Positions 1 through 7,856 of a stretch of DNA of 36,501 nucleotides are shown here, one piece after another (positions within the stretch are counted from its first letter, which is position 1; each line of letters opens with the position of its first letter). This DNA comes from Oscillospiraceae bacterium (lineage in GTDB: Bacteria; Bacillota; Clostridia; Oscillospirales; CAG-272): contig SVRY01000025.1 in assembly GCA_015064585.1 (NCBI GenBank), positions 1 through 36,501 on the forward strand, given 5' to 3'. Both the position numbers and the translations under genes were made by a program. The notes beneath the pieces were generated by a model that was not told where the DNA came from, searched no databases, and worked only from the letters and a program-made list of their open reading frames with translations.

Positions 1-285
1 CCCACCGTGACGGTAGCAGAGCTGGCAGTGTGCGATCTGACAGGTGAGGATATGGGTAATTTCCTAGTGTATCTGCGAGAAAACATTGAAAGCTACGAAA
101 GCACAGCCGATCCCACAGACGGCAGAACCCCTCTTGAAAAGCTGGAATACTTGGAAGCAGAAAGAGAGGCGCAGTTGGAAGCCGCGCAAACGGGCGACGG
201 CATGGAAAAAGCTTTCCTTGTTATCGGCTTTAGCATAACTGCCTTTGTACTGGTTACTATAGTGCGTAAAAAAAGAAAAATTTGA
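1..285 (+). CDS. C-terminal part of a membrane-anchored protein (partial, left edge)
   Basis: The reading frame is open to the left edge and ends at a TGA at 283-285, so only about the last 94 residues are visible. The visible part is an acidic, soluble stretch with a charged likely helix (LEKLEYLEAEREAQLEAA) followed by one hydrophobic segment (about MEKAFLVIGFSITAFVLVTIV) and a short basic tail, KKRKI. That is a C-terminal membrane anchor with the basic end facing the cytoplasm. No LPxTG motif is visible before the anchor. A strong terminator follows 12 bases after the stop, so this gene ends a transcription unit. I do not recognise the family and infer only a surface or membrane location. 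A GTG at 7 could start the visible part, but the gene more likely begins outside the window. Confidence 0.5.
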   Translation, partial: PTVTVAELAVCDLTGEDMGNFLVYLRENIESYESTADPTDGRTPLEKLEYLEAEREAQLEAAQTGDGMEKAFLVIGFSITAFVLVTIVRKKRKI

Positions 286-297
286 ATGCATCACAGA

Positions 298-327
298 CGC
301 TCGCCGCAAAAATGCGGCGGGCGTTTT
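298..327 (+). terminator. Rho-independent terminator
   Basis: A 10-bp GC-rich stem (298-307 with 314-323, one G-T pair, loop AAAAAT) is followed by TTTT. It closes the partial gene at the left edge and insulates the zinc operon. Confidence 0.85.
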
Positions 328-338
328 GCTTGATGAAA

Positions 339-359
339 TTTGAGAATAATTTTCAAATT
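339..359 (+). promoter_or_regulatory. Fur/Zur-family operator box 1
   Basis: The core TGAGAATAATTTTCA (341-355) is a 7-1-7 dyad like those bound by Fur, PerR and Zur. The symmetry extends to 337-359 with a single mismatch. It ends four bases before the -35 element. The matching regulator is the first gene of the operon, so autoregulation is likely (inference). Confidence 0.75.
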
Positions 360-363
360 GCTC

Positions 364-392
364 TTGACAAAGGGGGAGAGAATGGCTATAAT
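364..392 (+). promoter_or_regulatory. Sigma-A promoter of the zinc-uptake operon
   Basis: Consensus TTGACA (364-369), a 17-bp spacer and consensus TATAAT (387-392). It lies between the two Fur-type boxes at 339-359 and 392-412, so occupancy of both would cover the -35 flank and the -10/start region. Confidence 0.9.
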
Positions 393-412
393 TCAAGAGT
401 AATTCTCAAATT
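392..412 (+). promoter_or_regulatory. Fur/Zur-family operator box 2
   Basis: This 21-bp stretch matches box 1 at 17 of 21 positions in the same orientation, and starts 53 bp downstream of it (about five helical turns). It starts at the last base of the -10 element and covers the transcription start, a position expected to block initiation. Confidence 0.6.
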
Positions 413-426
413 GGGAAGAAAAAAAG

Positions 427-879
427 ATGGGAAAGTATCAGACGGAGCAGAAAAAATTATTGATGGCGTATCTTTCCGCTCATCCCAAAGAGCAGTTTAC
501 AGCGGAACAGCTGGCAAATGTGTTTTTGGCGCAGGAAGATGACAATGAAAGATCCCCCGGAAAAAGTACGGTCTACCGTTTGGTTGCCGAAATGGCAAAA
601 GACGGACATTTGCGGCGATTTCCCAAGACAGAAGGCAGGGGCTGGCTGTATCAATATCACGAAAGAGGGGATTGCGCGGGGCATTTGCATTTGAAATGTA
701 TCCGTTGCGGTTTTCTTGCCCATTTGGAATGCGGGATGTCCGGTGAGCTTTTACATCATATTGAGAGTATGCACCGCTTTCAAGTGGATAATACTGCCAC
801 TGTACTGTACGGTCTTTGCGAAGCCTGCAGGGAAGATGAGTCTAAGGAATATAAAAATGAGGGGGGAACACCGACATGA
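427..879 (+). CDS. zur: Fur-family transcriptional regulator, probably Zur
   Basis: A 150-residue Fur-family metalloregulator, the usual length. An N-terminal winged helix (about 1-80) is followed by the dimerisation and metal-binding domain. The hallmark HLHLKCIRCG motif (H86, H88, C91, C94) and a second pair, C131/C134, form the structural zinc site. It is the first gene of an operon with a zinc-type ABC importer and overlaps znuA by 4 bp (ATGA). Both facts point to zinc-responsive repression (Zur) rather than iron or peroxide sensing, though the sequence alone does not prove the metal. Two dyad operators flank the promoter, which suggests autoregulation. The ATG at 427 directly follows an A/G-rich stretch (GGGAAG at 413-418). 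Confidence 0.85.
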   Translation: MGKYQTEQKKLLMAYLSAHPKEQFTAEQLANVFLAQEDDNERSPGKSTVYRLVAEMAKDGHLRRFPKTEGRGWLYQYHERGDCAGHLHLKCIRCGFLAHLECGMSGELLHHIESMHRFQVDNTATVLYGLCEACREDESKEYKNEGGTPT

Positions 880-1856
880 ATATCGGTCATAAAACAGCAA
901 AGGTCCTTCTTTTGGGATTGGTTTTTTTGTGGATGGTTTCCCTGTTTACCGGCTGTGTTTCGATCAAAAAGGGAAACGAGGAGCCCGACGGCAGACTGTA
1001 TGTGGTATGCACTGTGTTTCCTCAGTATGATTTTATCAAAAATATAGCGGGAGATCGTGTGCGCCTGGAAATACTGCTGCCTCCCGGAACTGATACACAT
1101 AACTACGGGCTGAAGGATATTTCCATTTCTCAATTGGATCGGATCAGTCGAGCAGATCTTTTTGTGTTTGTGGGAGGCGAATCGGACGAACAGTTACGGG
1201 AAGAATTGCGCACTGCCATCAAAGAAGACACGGCTTTTTTAACATTGCTTTCCTTGATCGATGATCCTTTATGTGAAAATGAAGCTGATCACAGCCATGA
1301 AAGCGATCACCATGATCACGACGTGCAACCGGATGAGCATGTATGGACTTCTCCCAAGCGCGCCATGGAGTTGGTGGATGATCTGACAAAGCAGCTGTGC
1401 CGTCTGGATCCCGATGGAGAGAAGATCTATCAAGAAGGCGCACGGATCTATCGAGAAAAGCTGGCTGTCCTGGATGCACAATATGAACAGCTAAAGGAAA
1501 GCCGCAGGCTGGATACGCTGATTTTTGCCGACCGTTTTCCTTTCCGTTATTTGTGCAGTGACTATGATATCACCGCCCATGCGGCGTTTTCGGGTTGTGC
1601 ATCGGATGTGGAGCCATCTCTTTCACGACTGGACGAACTGTATAATAAAGCCATGGAGCTATCTCTGCCTGCCATATTGTATATGGAAGGCTCAACACCT
1701 GTTTACGCTGAAAAACTTGCCGAGCGCATAGGCAAACAGGCATTGATGCTGCATTCCTGCCATGTTTTACGTGAAGAAGAGCAGGGGAAAACAGATTATA
1801 TCACGCTTATGGAGCAAAATCTCTCGGTATTGCAGATCGCACTTGGCGTGAACTGA
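876..1856 (+). CDS. znuA: Zinc ABC transporter substrate-binding lipoprotein (ZnuA/AdcA type)
   Basis: A 326-residue cluster A-I metal-binding protein that would capture Zn2+ (possibly Mn2+) outside the cell and deliver it to ZnuB. The signal peptide ends in a lipobox, LFTGC, with Cys27 as the lipidated residue. The metal ligands include His75 (in TDTHNYGLK) and His155 (DEHVW). A His/Asp-rich loop at about 139-149 (HSHESDHHDHD) is typical of zinc rather than manganese binders. The usual third ligand motif SHDAFGY is replaced by ADRFPFRY, a variant I associate with clostridial members. The C-terminal LLHSCHVL-type motif is present as LMLHSCHVL. Translation is coupled to zur by an ATGA overlap, with a GGGGGG-AA Shine-Dalgarno upstream. 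Confidence 0.88.
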   Translation: MNIGHKTAKVLLLGLVFLWMVSLFTGCVSIKKGNEEPDGRLYVVCTVFPQYDFIKNIAGDRVRLEILLPPGTDTHNYGLKDISISQLDRISRADLFVFVGGESDEQLREELRTAIKEDTAFLTLLSLIDDPLCENEADHSHESDHHDHDVQPDEHVWTSPKRAMELVDDLTKQLCRLDPDGEKIYQEGARIYREKLAVLDAQYEQLKESRRLDTLIFADRFPFRYLCSDYDITAHAAFSGCASDVEPSLSRLDELYNKAMELSLPAILYMEGSTPVYAEKLAERIGKQALMLHSCHVLREEEQGKTDYITLMEQNLSVLQIALGVN

Positions 1857-1872
1857 GAAAGGATATGGATGT

Positions 1873-2580
1873 ATGTCGCTGATCAGTTTTGAAAATGTGA
1901 CTCTTGGATATGAAGGCAAGCCCGTGATCGAGGGACTTGACTTTTTTGTGAACAAAGGCGATTATCTGTGTGTGCTTGGTCAAAACGGATCCGGCAAATC
2001 TACGATGATGAAGGCTTTGCTTGGATTCATTTCTCCCATGTCGGGTAAGATTGTAAAAAATATTCGCCAAAATGCCATCGGCTATTTACCCCAGCAACAG
2101 CCAAGCCAAGCGGATTTCCCCGCGGGCGTGCGGGAAGTGGTGCTTTCGGGCTGTCAGGGGAAACACAGATTCTCACCTTTTTATACCAAAGAAGATCGGG
2201 CTTTGGCAGATAAAAATATGGAACTGATGAATATCAGCCATCTTGCCGAATGCAGTTTCAAAGAGCTTTCGGGCGGTCAGAAGCAACGCGCATTGCTTGC
2301 CCGCGCACTTTGTGCCGCCGAGGATCTGATCTTATTGGACGAGCCTGCGGCGGGACTTGATCCCAAAGTTACAGATGAACTGTACGATCTTGTCAATTGG
2401 CTCAACCGTGAACAGGGCATGACGGTGATCATGATTTCCCATGATCTGAACCGCTCCATGCAGGATGCGACTCATATTTTGCATTTGGGACACACGGTGC
2501 TGTATTTCGGCACCCGTGCACTGTATGACAGGGAACAGGTACTGCAAAAAGAAAGAGAGCAATCAGCCAAATGGAAATAA
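1873..2580 (+). CDS. znuC: Zinc ABC transporter ATP-binding protein
   Basis: A 235-residue ABC ATPase that energises metal uptake. Walker A GQNGSGKST is at 36-44, the Q-loop LPQQQ near 72, signature LSGGQ at 132-136, Walker B LILLDEP at 152-158 and the H-loop histidine at 190. It lies 16 bp after znuA and overlaps znuB by 10 bp, so the three transporter genes are translationally linked. The length is normal for the ZnuC/AdcC/MntB group. Zinc specificity is inferred from the His-rich binding protein and the Fur-type regulator. Confidence 0.9.
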   Translation: MSLISFENVTLGYEGKPVIEGLDFFVNKGDYLCVLGQNGSGKSTMMKALLGFISPMSGKIVKNIRQNAIGYLPQQQPSQADFPAGVREVVLSGCQGKHRFSPFYTKEDRALADKNMELMNISHLAECSFKELSGGQKQRALLARALCAAEDLILLDEPAAGLDPKVTDELYDLVNWLNREQGMTVIMISHDLNRSMQDATHILHLGHTVLYFGTRALYDREQVLQKEREQSAKWK

Positions 2581-3479
2581 TCATTAATTTAAATACACTG
2601 TTTAGCGAAAACCTGCGTCAAGTGCTTTTGCAGGCATTTGTGGTGGGGCTTCTCACGGCGATATGTGCGGCAATTTTGGGTGTGCCGCTGGTGCTGAAAC
2701 GCTATTCCATGATTGGAGACGGACTGTCTCATATGGGATTTTCGGCACTTGCCATCGCGGCAGTGCTGGGGGTTTCTCAAGAAAATACCATGTATGTCAC
2801 CATGATTTTGGTGGTGGCGGCGGCGATCATACTGCTGCTTCTTTCTGAAAGCGGAAAGATCAAAGGGGATGCTGCCATTGCCATGCTCAGTACGGGCGCT
2901 GTCGCAGCAGGGTATATTATTTACTGCCTTGCCGGTATCGGCGCAGGGGATGTTTGCTCCTCTTTGTTTGGCAGTGCCATTTTGGCACTGGACGGCGGAG
3001 ATGTGACGCTGAGTGTGGTTTTGGCAGTGGGTGTGATTTTGGTTTTTGTACTGCTGTTTTCCAAGATCTTCGCGGTTACGTTTGATACAGCCTTTGCCAG
3101 ATCGGCAGGCACCCATGTTTCATTTTATAATATTCTCATTGCTGTGCTGACTGCAGTGACCATTGTGGTGGGCATGAAAATGATCGGCTCGATCATGATC
3201 TCCGCTCTAACTGTATTTCCGCCTTTGACTGCCATGCGTGTATGCAAGCGGTTTAAAAGTGTGATCATTCTCTCTGCTGTGATCTCGGCAGTTTGCTTCA
3301 TTTTGGGACTGCTGTTTGCCGCAGTGGTTGAATTTGAATTTTCCCGTATAGGCGTAGTATCCCTGCCTGTGGGTCCCTGCGTGGTCGCTTTCAATGCATT
3401 GGCATTTTTGCTCACTGCGGGAATCCAAAAAACAGCACATGCTCTTATGCGCAAACGGGTAACGGCAAAAGCAAATTGA
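2571..3479 (+). CDS. znuB: Zinc ABC transporter permease
   Basis: A 302-residue ABC-3 family membrane permease with about eight to nine hydrophobic segments. The early RYSMIGDGLSHMGFSALAIA stretch is the conserved family signature, and the mid-protein region with VGMKMIGSIMISALTVFPP is also typical. It forms the channel for the znuABC importer. The start overlaps the end of znuC by 10 bp. A terminator follows at 3522-3560, closing the operon. Confidence 0.9.
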   Translation: MEIIINLNTLFSENLRQVLLQAFVVGLLTAICAAILGVPLVLKRYSMIGDGLSHMGFSALAIAAVLGVSQENTMYVTMILVVAAAIILLLLSESGKIKGDAAIAMLSTGAVAAGYIIYCLAGIGAGDVCSSLFGSAILALDGGDVTLSVVLAVGVILVFVLLFSKIFAVTFDTAFARSAGTHVSFYNILIAVLTAVTIVVGMKMIGSIMISALTVFPPLTAMRVCKRFKSVIILSAVISAVCFILGLLFAAVVEFEFSRIGVVSLPVGPCVVAFNALAFLLTAGIQKTAHALMRKRVTAKAN

Positions 3480-3521
3480 ACTTTTGTATAAATCATAATA
3501 TGGCACATAACTTCTGAAAAT

Positions 3522-3560
3522 AGACTATGAACTCAAAAAATGAGGGCATGGTCTTTTTTT
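3522..3560 (+). terminator. Terminator of the zinc operon
   Basis: AGACTATG (3523-3530 region) pairs with CATGGTCT, a small internal CTCA/TGAG stem closes the loop, and a run of seven T follows. The rest of 3561-3742 is AT-rich with no gene that I can support. Confidence 0.7.
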
Positions 3561-3742
3561 GTGGTGTGCCGCTTTTGGAAATGTTGCATAAAAGAGCATG
3601 TTTAGTTTTGTACAGATTGATGGTTGCTTGCGTATAGAATTTGATTTGCAGCGAAATTTTGGCTAAGATACATGAATTTGTGCACAATTTTTAAATGTTA
3701 ATAAAATAACAAACATTTTTTGGGTAAAATTACAAAAAGGTA

Positions 3743-3771
3743 TTGACAAATGTATATGCGGTGCATATAAT
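3743..3771 (+). promoter_or_regulatory. Promoter of the citrate-to-2-oxoglutarate operon
   Basis: TTGACA (3743-3748), 17-bp spacer, TATAAT (3766-3771). The -10 element is itself the left end of the 28-bp palindrome at 3766-3793, so a bound repressor would directly occlude it. Confidence 0.9.
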
Positions 3772-3793
3772 TGTATACATGTATACAATTATA
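3766..3793 (+). promoter_or_regulatory. 28-bp perfect palindrome, candidate GntR operator
   Basis: Positions 3766-3793 are perfectly self-complementary around 3779/3780. Each half contains ATTGTATAC or its complement, so two GTATAC sub-palindromes are nested in the large one. GntR/FadR-type regulators commonly bind short GTATAC- or TNGTNNNACNA-like dyads. The GntR gene lies 1.5 kb downstream in the same operon, so binding is a strong inference. Confidence 0.75.
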
Positions 3794-3796
3794 CAA

Positions 3797-3847
3797 GAGC
3801 ATGCATCCGTCCGTTGGATGCCTATTATACCGTTTTTTCGGATGCTC
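3797..3847 (+). promoter_or_regulatory. Structured 5' leader with competing hairpins
   Basis: GCATCC (3803-3808) can pair with GGATGC (3816-3821), or as GCATCCG (3803-3809) with CGGATGC (3839-3845). GAGCAT (3797-3802) can also pair with ATGCTC (3842-3847). A short T-run, TTTTTT, lies at 3833-3838. The alternatives suggest an attenuator-like leader but no known riboswitch is recognised. Confidence 0.35.
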
Positions 3848-3875
3848 ATATTTTATTCCCAAATGAGGTGTTACT

Positions 3876-5243
3876 ATGCTGGAAATATCAAGTACAACCA
3901 ATCTGCTTGAGCAGAAGATCTATAAGTATGAATTGCAGGATGTTGCTGAACCAAATTTATATAGAGATATTTATCCGTATACAGGGGTTCCCCGTGTGGC
4001 GTTCAACCATCGCCGCGTGCCTCTTGGTATGCCGAAGGATATTTGGATCACAGACACATCCTTCCGCGACGGACAGCAATCGAAAGAGCCGTATACGGTG
4101 GAGCAGATCGTGGAGCTTTATAAGCTGATGTCAAAACTGGGCGGACCTTATGGCATTATCCGTCAAACCGAGTTCTTTGTGTACAGTGAAAAGGACCGAA
4201 AAGCCATTGAAAAATGCAAGGAATTGGGACTGAAATTCCCCGAGATCACCACATGGATCCGTGCCAGCCGCGAAGATTTTAAACTGGTTAAGGATCTGGG
4301 AATTCGGGAAACGGGTATTTTGGTTTCCTGCAGCGATTATCATATCTTTAAAAAAATGAAGATGACCCGGCGCGAGTGCATGGAATACTATCTGGCAACG
4401 GTGTCGGATGCCTTTGAAGCAGGAGTCATGCCCAGATGCCATTTGGAGGATATTACCCGCGCCGATTTCTACGGTTTTGTTGTTCCCTTTGTCAATGAAT
4501 TGATGCGTTTGTCCGAGCAGGCGGGTATACCCGTAAAGATCCGTGCCTGCGATACCATGGGATACGGAGTGCCCTTCCCGGAAGTGGCACTGCCTCGCAG
4601 TGTGCCCGGCATTATTTACGGTTTACAGCATTTTGCGGATGTGCCCAGCGAAATGCTGGAATGGCACGGTCACAACGATTTTTATAAAGCGGTTACCAAT
4701 GCATCCACCGCTTGGTTGTACGGTGCCAGTGCCGTTAACTGTTCACTGCTTGGTATCGGTGAACGTACAGGCAATGTGCCGCTGGAGGCAATGGTGTTTG
4801 AATATGCGTCTTTGCGCGGTTCGCTTGACGGTATGGATACAACGGTTATTACCGAAATTGCCGAGTTCTTTAAAAAGTCCATCGGTCACACTGTGCCTGA
4901 AATGACTCCCTTTGTGGGACAAAATTTCAATGTGACAAGGGCGGGTATTCATGCGGACGGATTGATGAAGGATCAGGAAATTTATAATATTTTTGATACC
5001 GAAAAAATTCTTGGCAGACGCCCCACCGTGCTGATCGGAAAGACATCGGGACTTGCAGGCATTGCTTACTGGATCAATGATCATTATCAGCTTCCCCCCG
5101 ATAAAATGGTCGATAAACGCTCAAAGATCGTTATCCAACTGAAAGAGTGGATCGACGGCGAATATGCCGGCGGCAGACAGACAACCTTGACCCCCCATGA
5201 ACTGGATGAAAAGATCCGTTCTTTGGGGATGGTTAACAATTGA
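3876..5243 (+). CDS. Re-citrate synthase (isopropylmalate/homocitrate synthase family)
   Basis: A 455-residue DRE-TIM metallolyase. It condenses acetyl-CoA with oxaloacetate to citrate with Re stereochemistry, as shown for the Clostridium kluyveri enzyme; the family assignment rests on sequence recognition. The DxxFRDGQQ motif is at about 60-68 (RDG 64-66), and the metal-binding HGHND is at 264-268. Conserved blocks such as PYTVEQIVELYKLM, EDITRADFYGFVVPF, CDTMGYGVPFPE and GIGERTGN agree with Re-citrate synthase rather than LeuA. The genes that follow are aconitase and isocitrate dehydrogenase, which need citrate, not isopropylmalate. No leuC, leuD or lysine-pathway gene is nearby. GAGGTG at 3865-3870 sets the ATG at 3876. 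Homocitrate synthase is the main alternative. Confidence 0.85.
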   Translation: MLEISSTTNLLEQKIYKYELQDVAEPNLYRDIYPYTGVPRVAFNHRRVPLGMPKDIWITDTSFRDGQQSKEPYTVEQIVELYKLMSKLGGPYGIIRQTEFFVYSEKDRKAIEKCKELGLKFPEITTWIRASREDFKLVKDLGIRETGILVSCSDYHIFKKMKMTRRECMEYYLATVSDAFEAGVMPRCHLEDITRADFYGFVVPFVNELMRLSEQAGIPVKIRACDTMGYGVPFPEVALPRSVPGIIYGLQHFADVPSEMLEWHGHNDFYKAVTNASTAWLYGASAVNCSLLGIGERTGNVPLEAMVFEYASLRGSLDGMDTTVITEIAEFFKKSIGHTVPEMTPFVGQNFNVTRAGIHADGLMKDQEIYNIFDTEKILGRRPTVLIGKTSGLAGIAYWINDHYQLPPDKMVDKRSKIVIQLKEWIDGEYAGGRQTTLTPHELDEKIRSLGMVNN

Positions 5244-5261
5244 CAGATGGGAGAAAGAAAA

Positions 5262-5897
5262 ATGAAACATAAAACAATTTCGCTTGCTGACCAGGTTTTT
5301 GAAAGACTCGAAAATGATATTATAGTAGGAAAATACCAAAGAGGACAGATTCTAACCGAGCTGGGATTGACCGAAGATCTGGGAGTGAGCAGAACTCCCA
5401 TTCGCGAAGCACTGCAACGATTGGAACAGGAACAGCTTGTAAAGAATCAACCCAAGGGCATTTTAGTGGTAGGAGTAACCGAGAAGGATCTGTACGATAT
5501 TTACAGTATCCGTCTGCGCGTGGAGGGATTCGCCGCCGCAGAAGCCGCGCGATATCGGGACGAAGACGGATTGCGCGCTCTTTCCGAAGCGCTTTCTCTG
5601 CAGGAATTTTATGTGGAGCGTCATGATGCGGAGCACATTCAGACGATGGACAATCGTTTCCATGAGGCAGTATACGAGATGTGCGGAAGCAATGTACTGT
5701 ACTCGGTCCTTCTGCCCCTGCACCGCAAAGTGCAAAAATACAGGAAGATATCCTTCCAAAGCAATGTCCGTGCGGGAAACTCGTATAAAGAGCACAGGGA
5801 GATCTATGATGCCATTTGCGCGGGCGATCCTGCGTTGGCGGAAGAATTGATGACAAAGCATGTAAAGAATGCAATGGATAGATTGCTGAAACGATAA
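5262..5897 (+). CDS. GntR-family regulator with FCD domain
   Basis: A 211-residue FadR-subfamily regulator. The winged helix (about 5-70) includes LGVSRTPIREALQRLE. The all-helical FCD ligand domain follows, with the metal-binding set D130, H134, H178 and H200 typical of FCD proteins that bind organic acids through a metal. It sits inside the operon between citrate synthase and aconitase. Citrate or another di/tricarboxylate is a reasonable effector (inference). The 28-bp palindrome on the operon promoter is the likely site. I chose ATG 5262 because GGGAGAAAG (5249-5257) precedes it; the in-frame ATG at 5247 overlaps that Shine-Dalgarno region and would add five residues. Confidence 0.88.
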   Translation: MKHKTISLADQVFERLENDIIVGKYQRGQILTELGLTEDLGVSRTPIREALQRLEQEQLVKNQPKGILVVGVTEKDLYDIYSIRLRVEGFAAAEAARYRDEDGLRALSEALSLQEFYVERHDAEHIQTMDNRFHEAVYEMCGSNVLYSVLLPLHRKVQKYRKISFQSNVRAGNSYKEHREIYDAICAGDPALAEELMTKHVKNAMDRLLKR

Positions 5898-5924
5898 ACC
5901 GATCATGAAAGAAGGCTTTTAGAA

Positions 5925-7856
5925 ATGGGACTCACTATAGCGGAAAAAATTATAAAGAATCATTTGGTTGCCGGTGAGATGGTGCGCGGTACTGAAATTG
6001 GTTTGCGTATTGATCAGACATTGACCCAGGATGCCACCGGCACCATGGCATATTTGGAATTTGAAGCCATGGGGCTTGACAGGGTACAGACCGAATTGAG
6101 CGTGGCGTATATTGACCACAACACCCTGCAGTGCGGTTTTGAAAATGCGGATGACCACGAATATATCCGTTCGGTTGCCGAGAAATACGGTATACGCTTC
6201 TCGCGTCCCGGAAACGGTATCTGCCATCAGGTGCATTTGGAGCGTTTTGGCATTCCCGGAAAGACACTGATCGGATCGGATAGCCATACTCCCACAGGCG
6301 GAGGACTTGGAATGCTGTCCTTTGGCGCGGGAGGGCTGGACGTGGCAGTCGCCATGGGCGGCGGTGCGTACTATATTACCATGCCGAAAATGTACAGAAT
6401 CAATCTAAAGGGGTGTTTAACTGATTTTGTCAGCGCAAAGGATATCGCGCTGGAAGCCCTGCGCTTGCTTACAGTGAAGGGCGGCGTGGGCGCTATTGTG
6501 GAATGGGGCGGCGAAGGCGTTCAGAAATTGAGCGTGCAGGAAAGAGCGACTATTACCAACATGGGCGCTGAACTGGGTGCTACGACCTCGATCTTTCCCT
6601 CGGATGAAATGACAAGAAAATTCATGGCGGCGCAGGGAAGAGAAGCGGATTATGTACCGCTTTTGGCCGACGAAGACGCTGTTTACGATAAGATTTTAGA
6701 GATCGATCTGGATACGCTAAGACCGCTTGTTGCCTGCCCTCATATGCCCGACCGTGTAAAGACGGCAAAGGAATTGGAAGGGATCAAGGTGGACCAGGTG
6801 TGTATCGGCTCTTGTACCAACTCTTCGCTTCCCGATATGCTGAAGGTTGCCGCACTACTAAAGGGAAAAACAGTTGCTCCGGGGGTCAGCCTTTCCATCT
6901 CTCCCGGTTCCAGACAGGTGCTTTCTATGTTGGTGGAAACAGGGGCACTGAACGATATGATCGGCGCGGGTGCGAGAATTTTGGAATGCGCCTGCGGTCC
7001 TTGCATCGGAATGGGGTTTTCTCCTCGCTCGGGCGGTGTGAGCCTTCGTACTTTTAACCGTAATTTTGAAGGAAGAAGCGGTACGGCGGATGCTAAAGTA
7101 TACCTTGTGTCTCCGGAAACAGCGGTTGCGGCGGCACTGACCGGTGTGATCACCGATCCTCGTGTGCTGGGTAGTGTTCCTTCGATAACGCTGCCCGAAA
7201 CATATTCTATTGATGACAGCGGCGTATTACTGCCGGCTTCTCTTGAGGATGCGAAGAACATAGAAGTTGTGCGCGGACCCAATATCGGTAAATGCCCCAT
7301 CGGAAGTGCTCCTGAGGATGTAATGCAGACAGAGGTGGTACTCAAGGTGGAAGATGATATTACCACTGACCATATTATGCCGGCAGGGGCAAAGATTTTG
7401 CCCTTCCGTTCCAATATTCCGTATTTGTCCCGTTTTTGCTTCGCTGCCGTGGATCCTATGTTTGCAGAGCATGCGAAAGCGACCGAAAACGGTATCATCA
7501 TCGGAGGAGCGAACTATGGACAGGGCTCTTCCCGCGAGCATGCGGCACTGGTACCTTTGTATTTGGGTATTCGTGCTGTAGTGGCAAAGAGCTTTTCCAG
7601 AATTCATATGGCAAATTTGATCAACGCGGGCATTTTGCCGCTTATATTTAAAAATGAAGCAGACTATGATCTCATCGCCAAGGGAGACAGACCGATTCTT
7701 TCAAACGTACGTGAAGGATTGATCGGCGGAGAAATGTACTTGACACTGGGAGAAAACAAGATCAGTCTTGTTTGCCGATTTACCAAACGGCAAAGAGATA
7801 TTCTCTTGGCGGGCGGATTGCTTCCTTATACCAAGAATCAGAAGGAGAAGGGATGA
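5925..7856 (+). CDS. acn: Aconitate hydratase
   Basis: A 643-residue monomeric aconitase of the shorter bacterial type that converts citrate to isocitrate. The [4Fe-4S] ligands are visible as C297 in GSCTNS and C357/C360 in CGPCIGMG. Substrate-site motifs include IGSDSHTPTGGGLGML (about 117-131) and, in the C-terminal swivel domain, YGQGSSREHAALVP. It lies 27 bp after the regulator, and its stop overlaps the start of the isocitrate dehydrogenase gene (ATGA). Isopropylmalate isomerase is excluded because the large and small domains are fused and the gene is not near leu genes. Confidence 0.92.
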   Translation: MGLTIAEKIIKNHLVAGEMVRGTEIGLRIDQTLTQDATGTMAYLEFEAMGLDRVQTELSVAYIDHNTLQCGFENADDHEYIRSVAEKYGIRFSRPGNGICHQVHLERFGIPGKTLIGSDSHTPTGGGLGMLSFGAGGLDVAVAMGGGAYYITMPKMYRINLKGCLTDFVSAKDIALEALRLLTVKGGVGAIVEWGGEGVQKLSVQERATITNMGAELGATTSIFPSDEMTRKFMAAQGREADYVPLLADEDAVYDKILEIDLDTLRPLVACPHMPDRVKTAKELEGIKVDQVCIGSCTNSSLPDMLKVAALLKGKTVAPGVSLSISPGSRQVLSMLVETGALNDMIGAGARILECACGPCIGMGFSPRSGGVSLRTFNRNFEGRSGTADAKVYLVSPETAVAAALTGVITDPRVLGSVPSITLPETYSIDDSGVLLPASLEDAKNIEVVRGPNIGKCPIGSAPEDVMQTEVVLKVEDDITTDHIMPAGAKILPFRSNIPYLSRFCFAAVDPMFAEHAKATENGIIIGGANYGQGSSREHAALVPLYLGIRAVVAKSFSRIHMANLINAGILPLIFKNEADYDLIAKGDRPILSNVREGLIGGEMYLTLGENKISLVCRFTKRQRDILLAGGLLPYTKNQKEKG

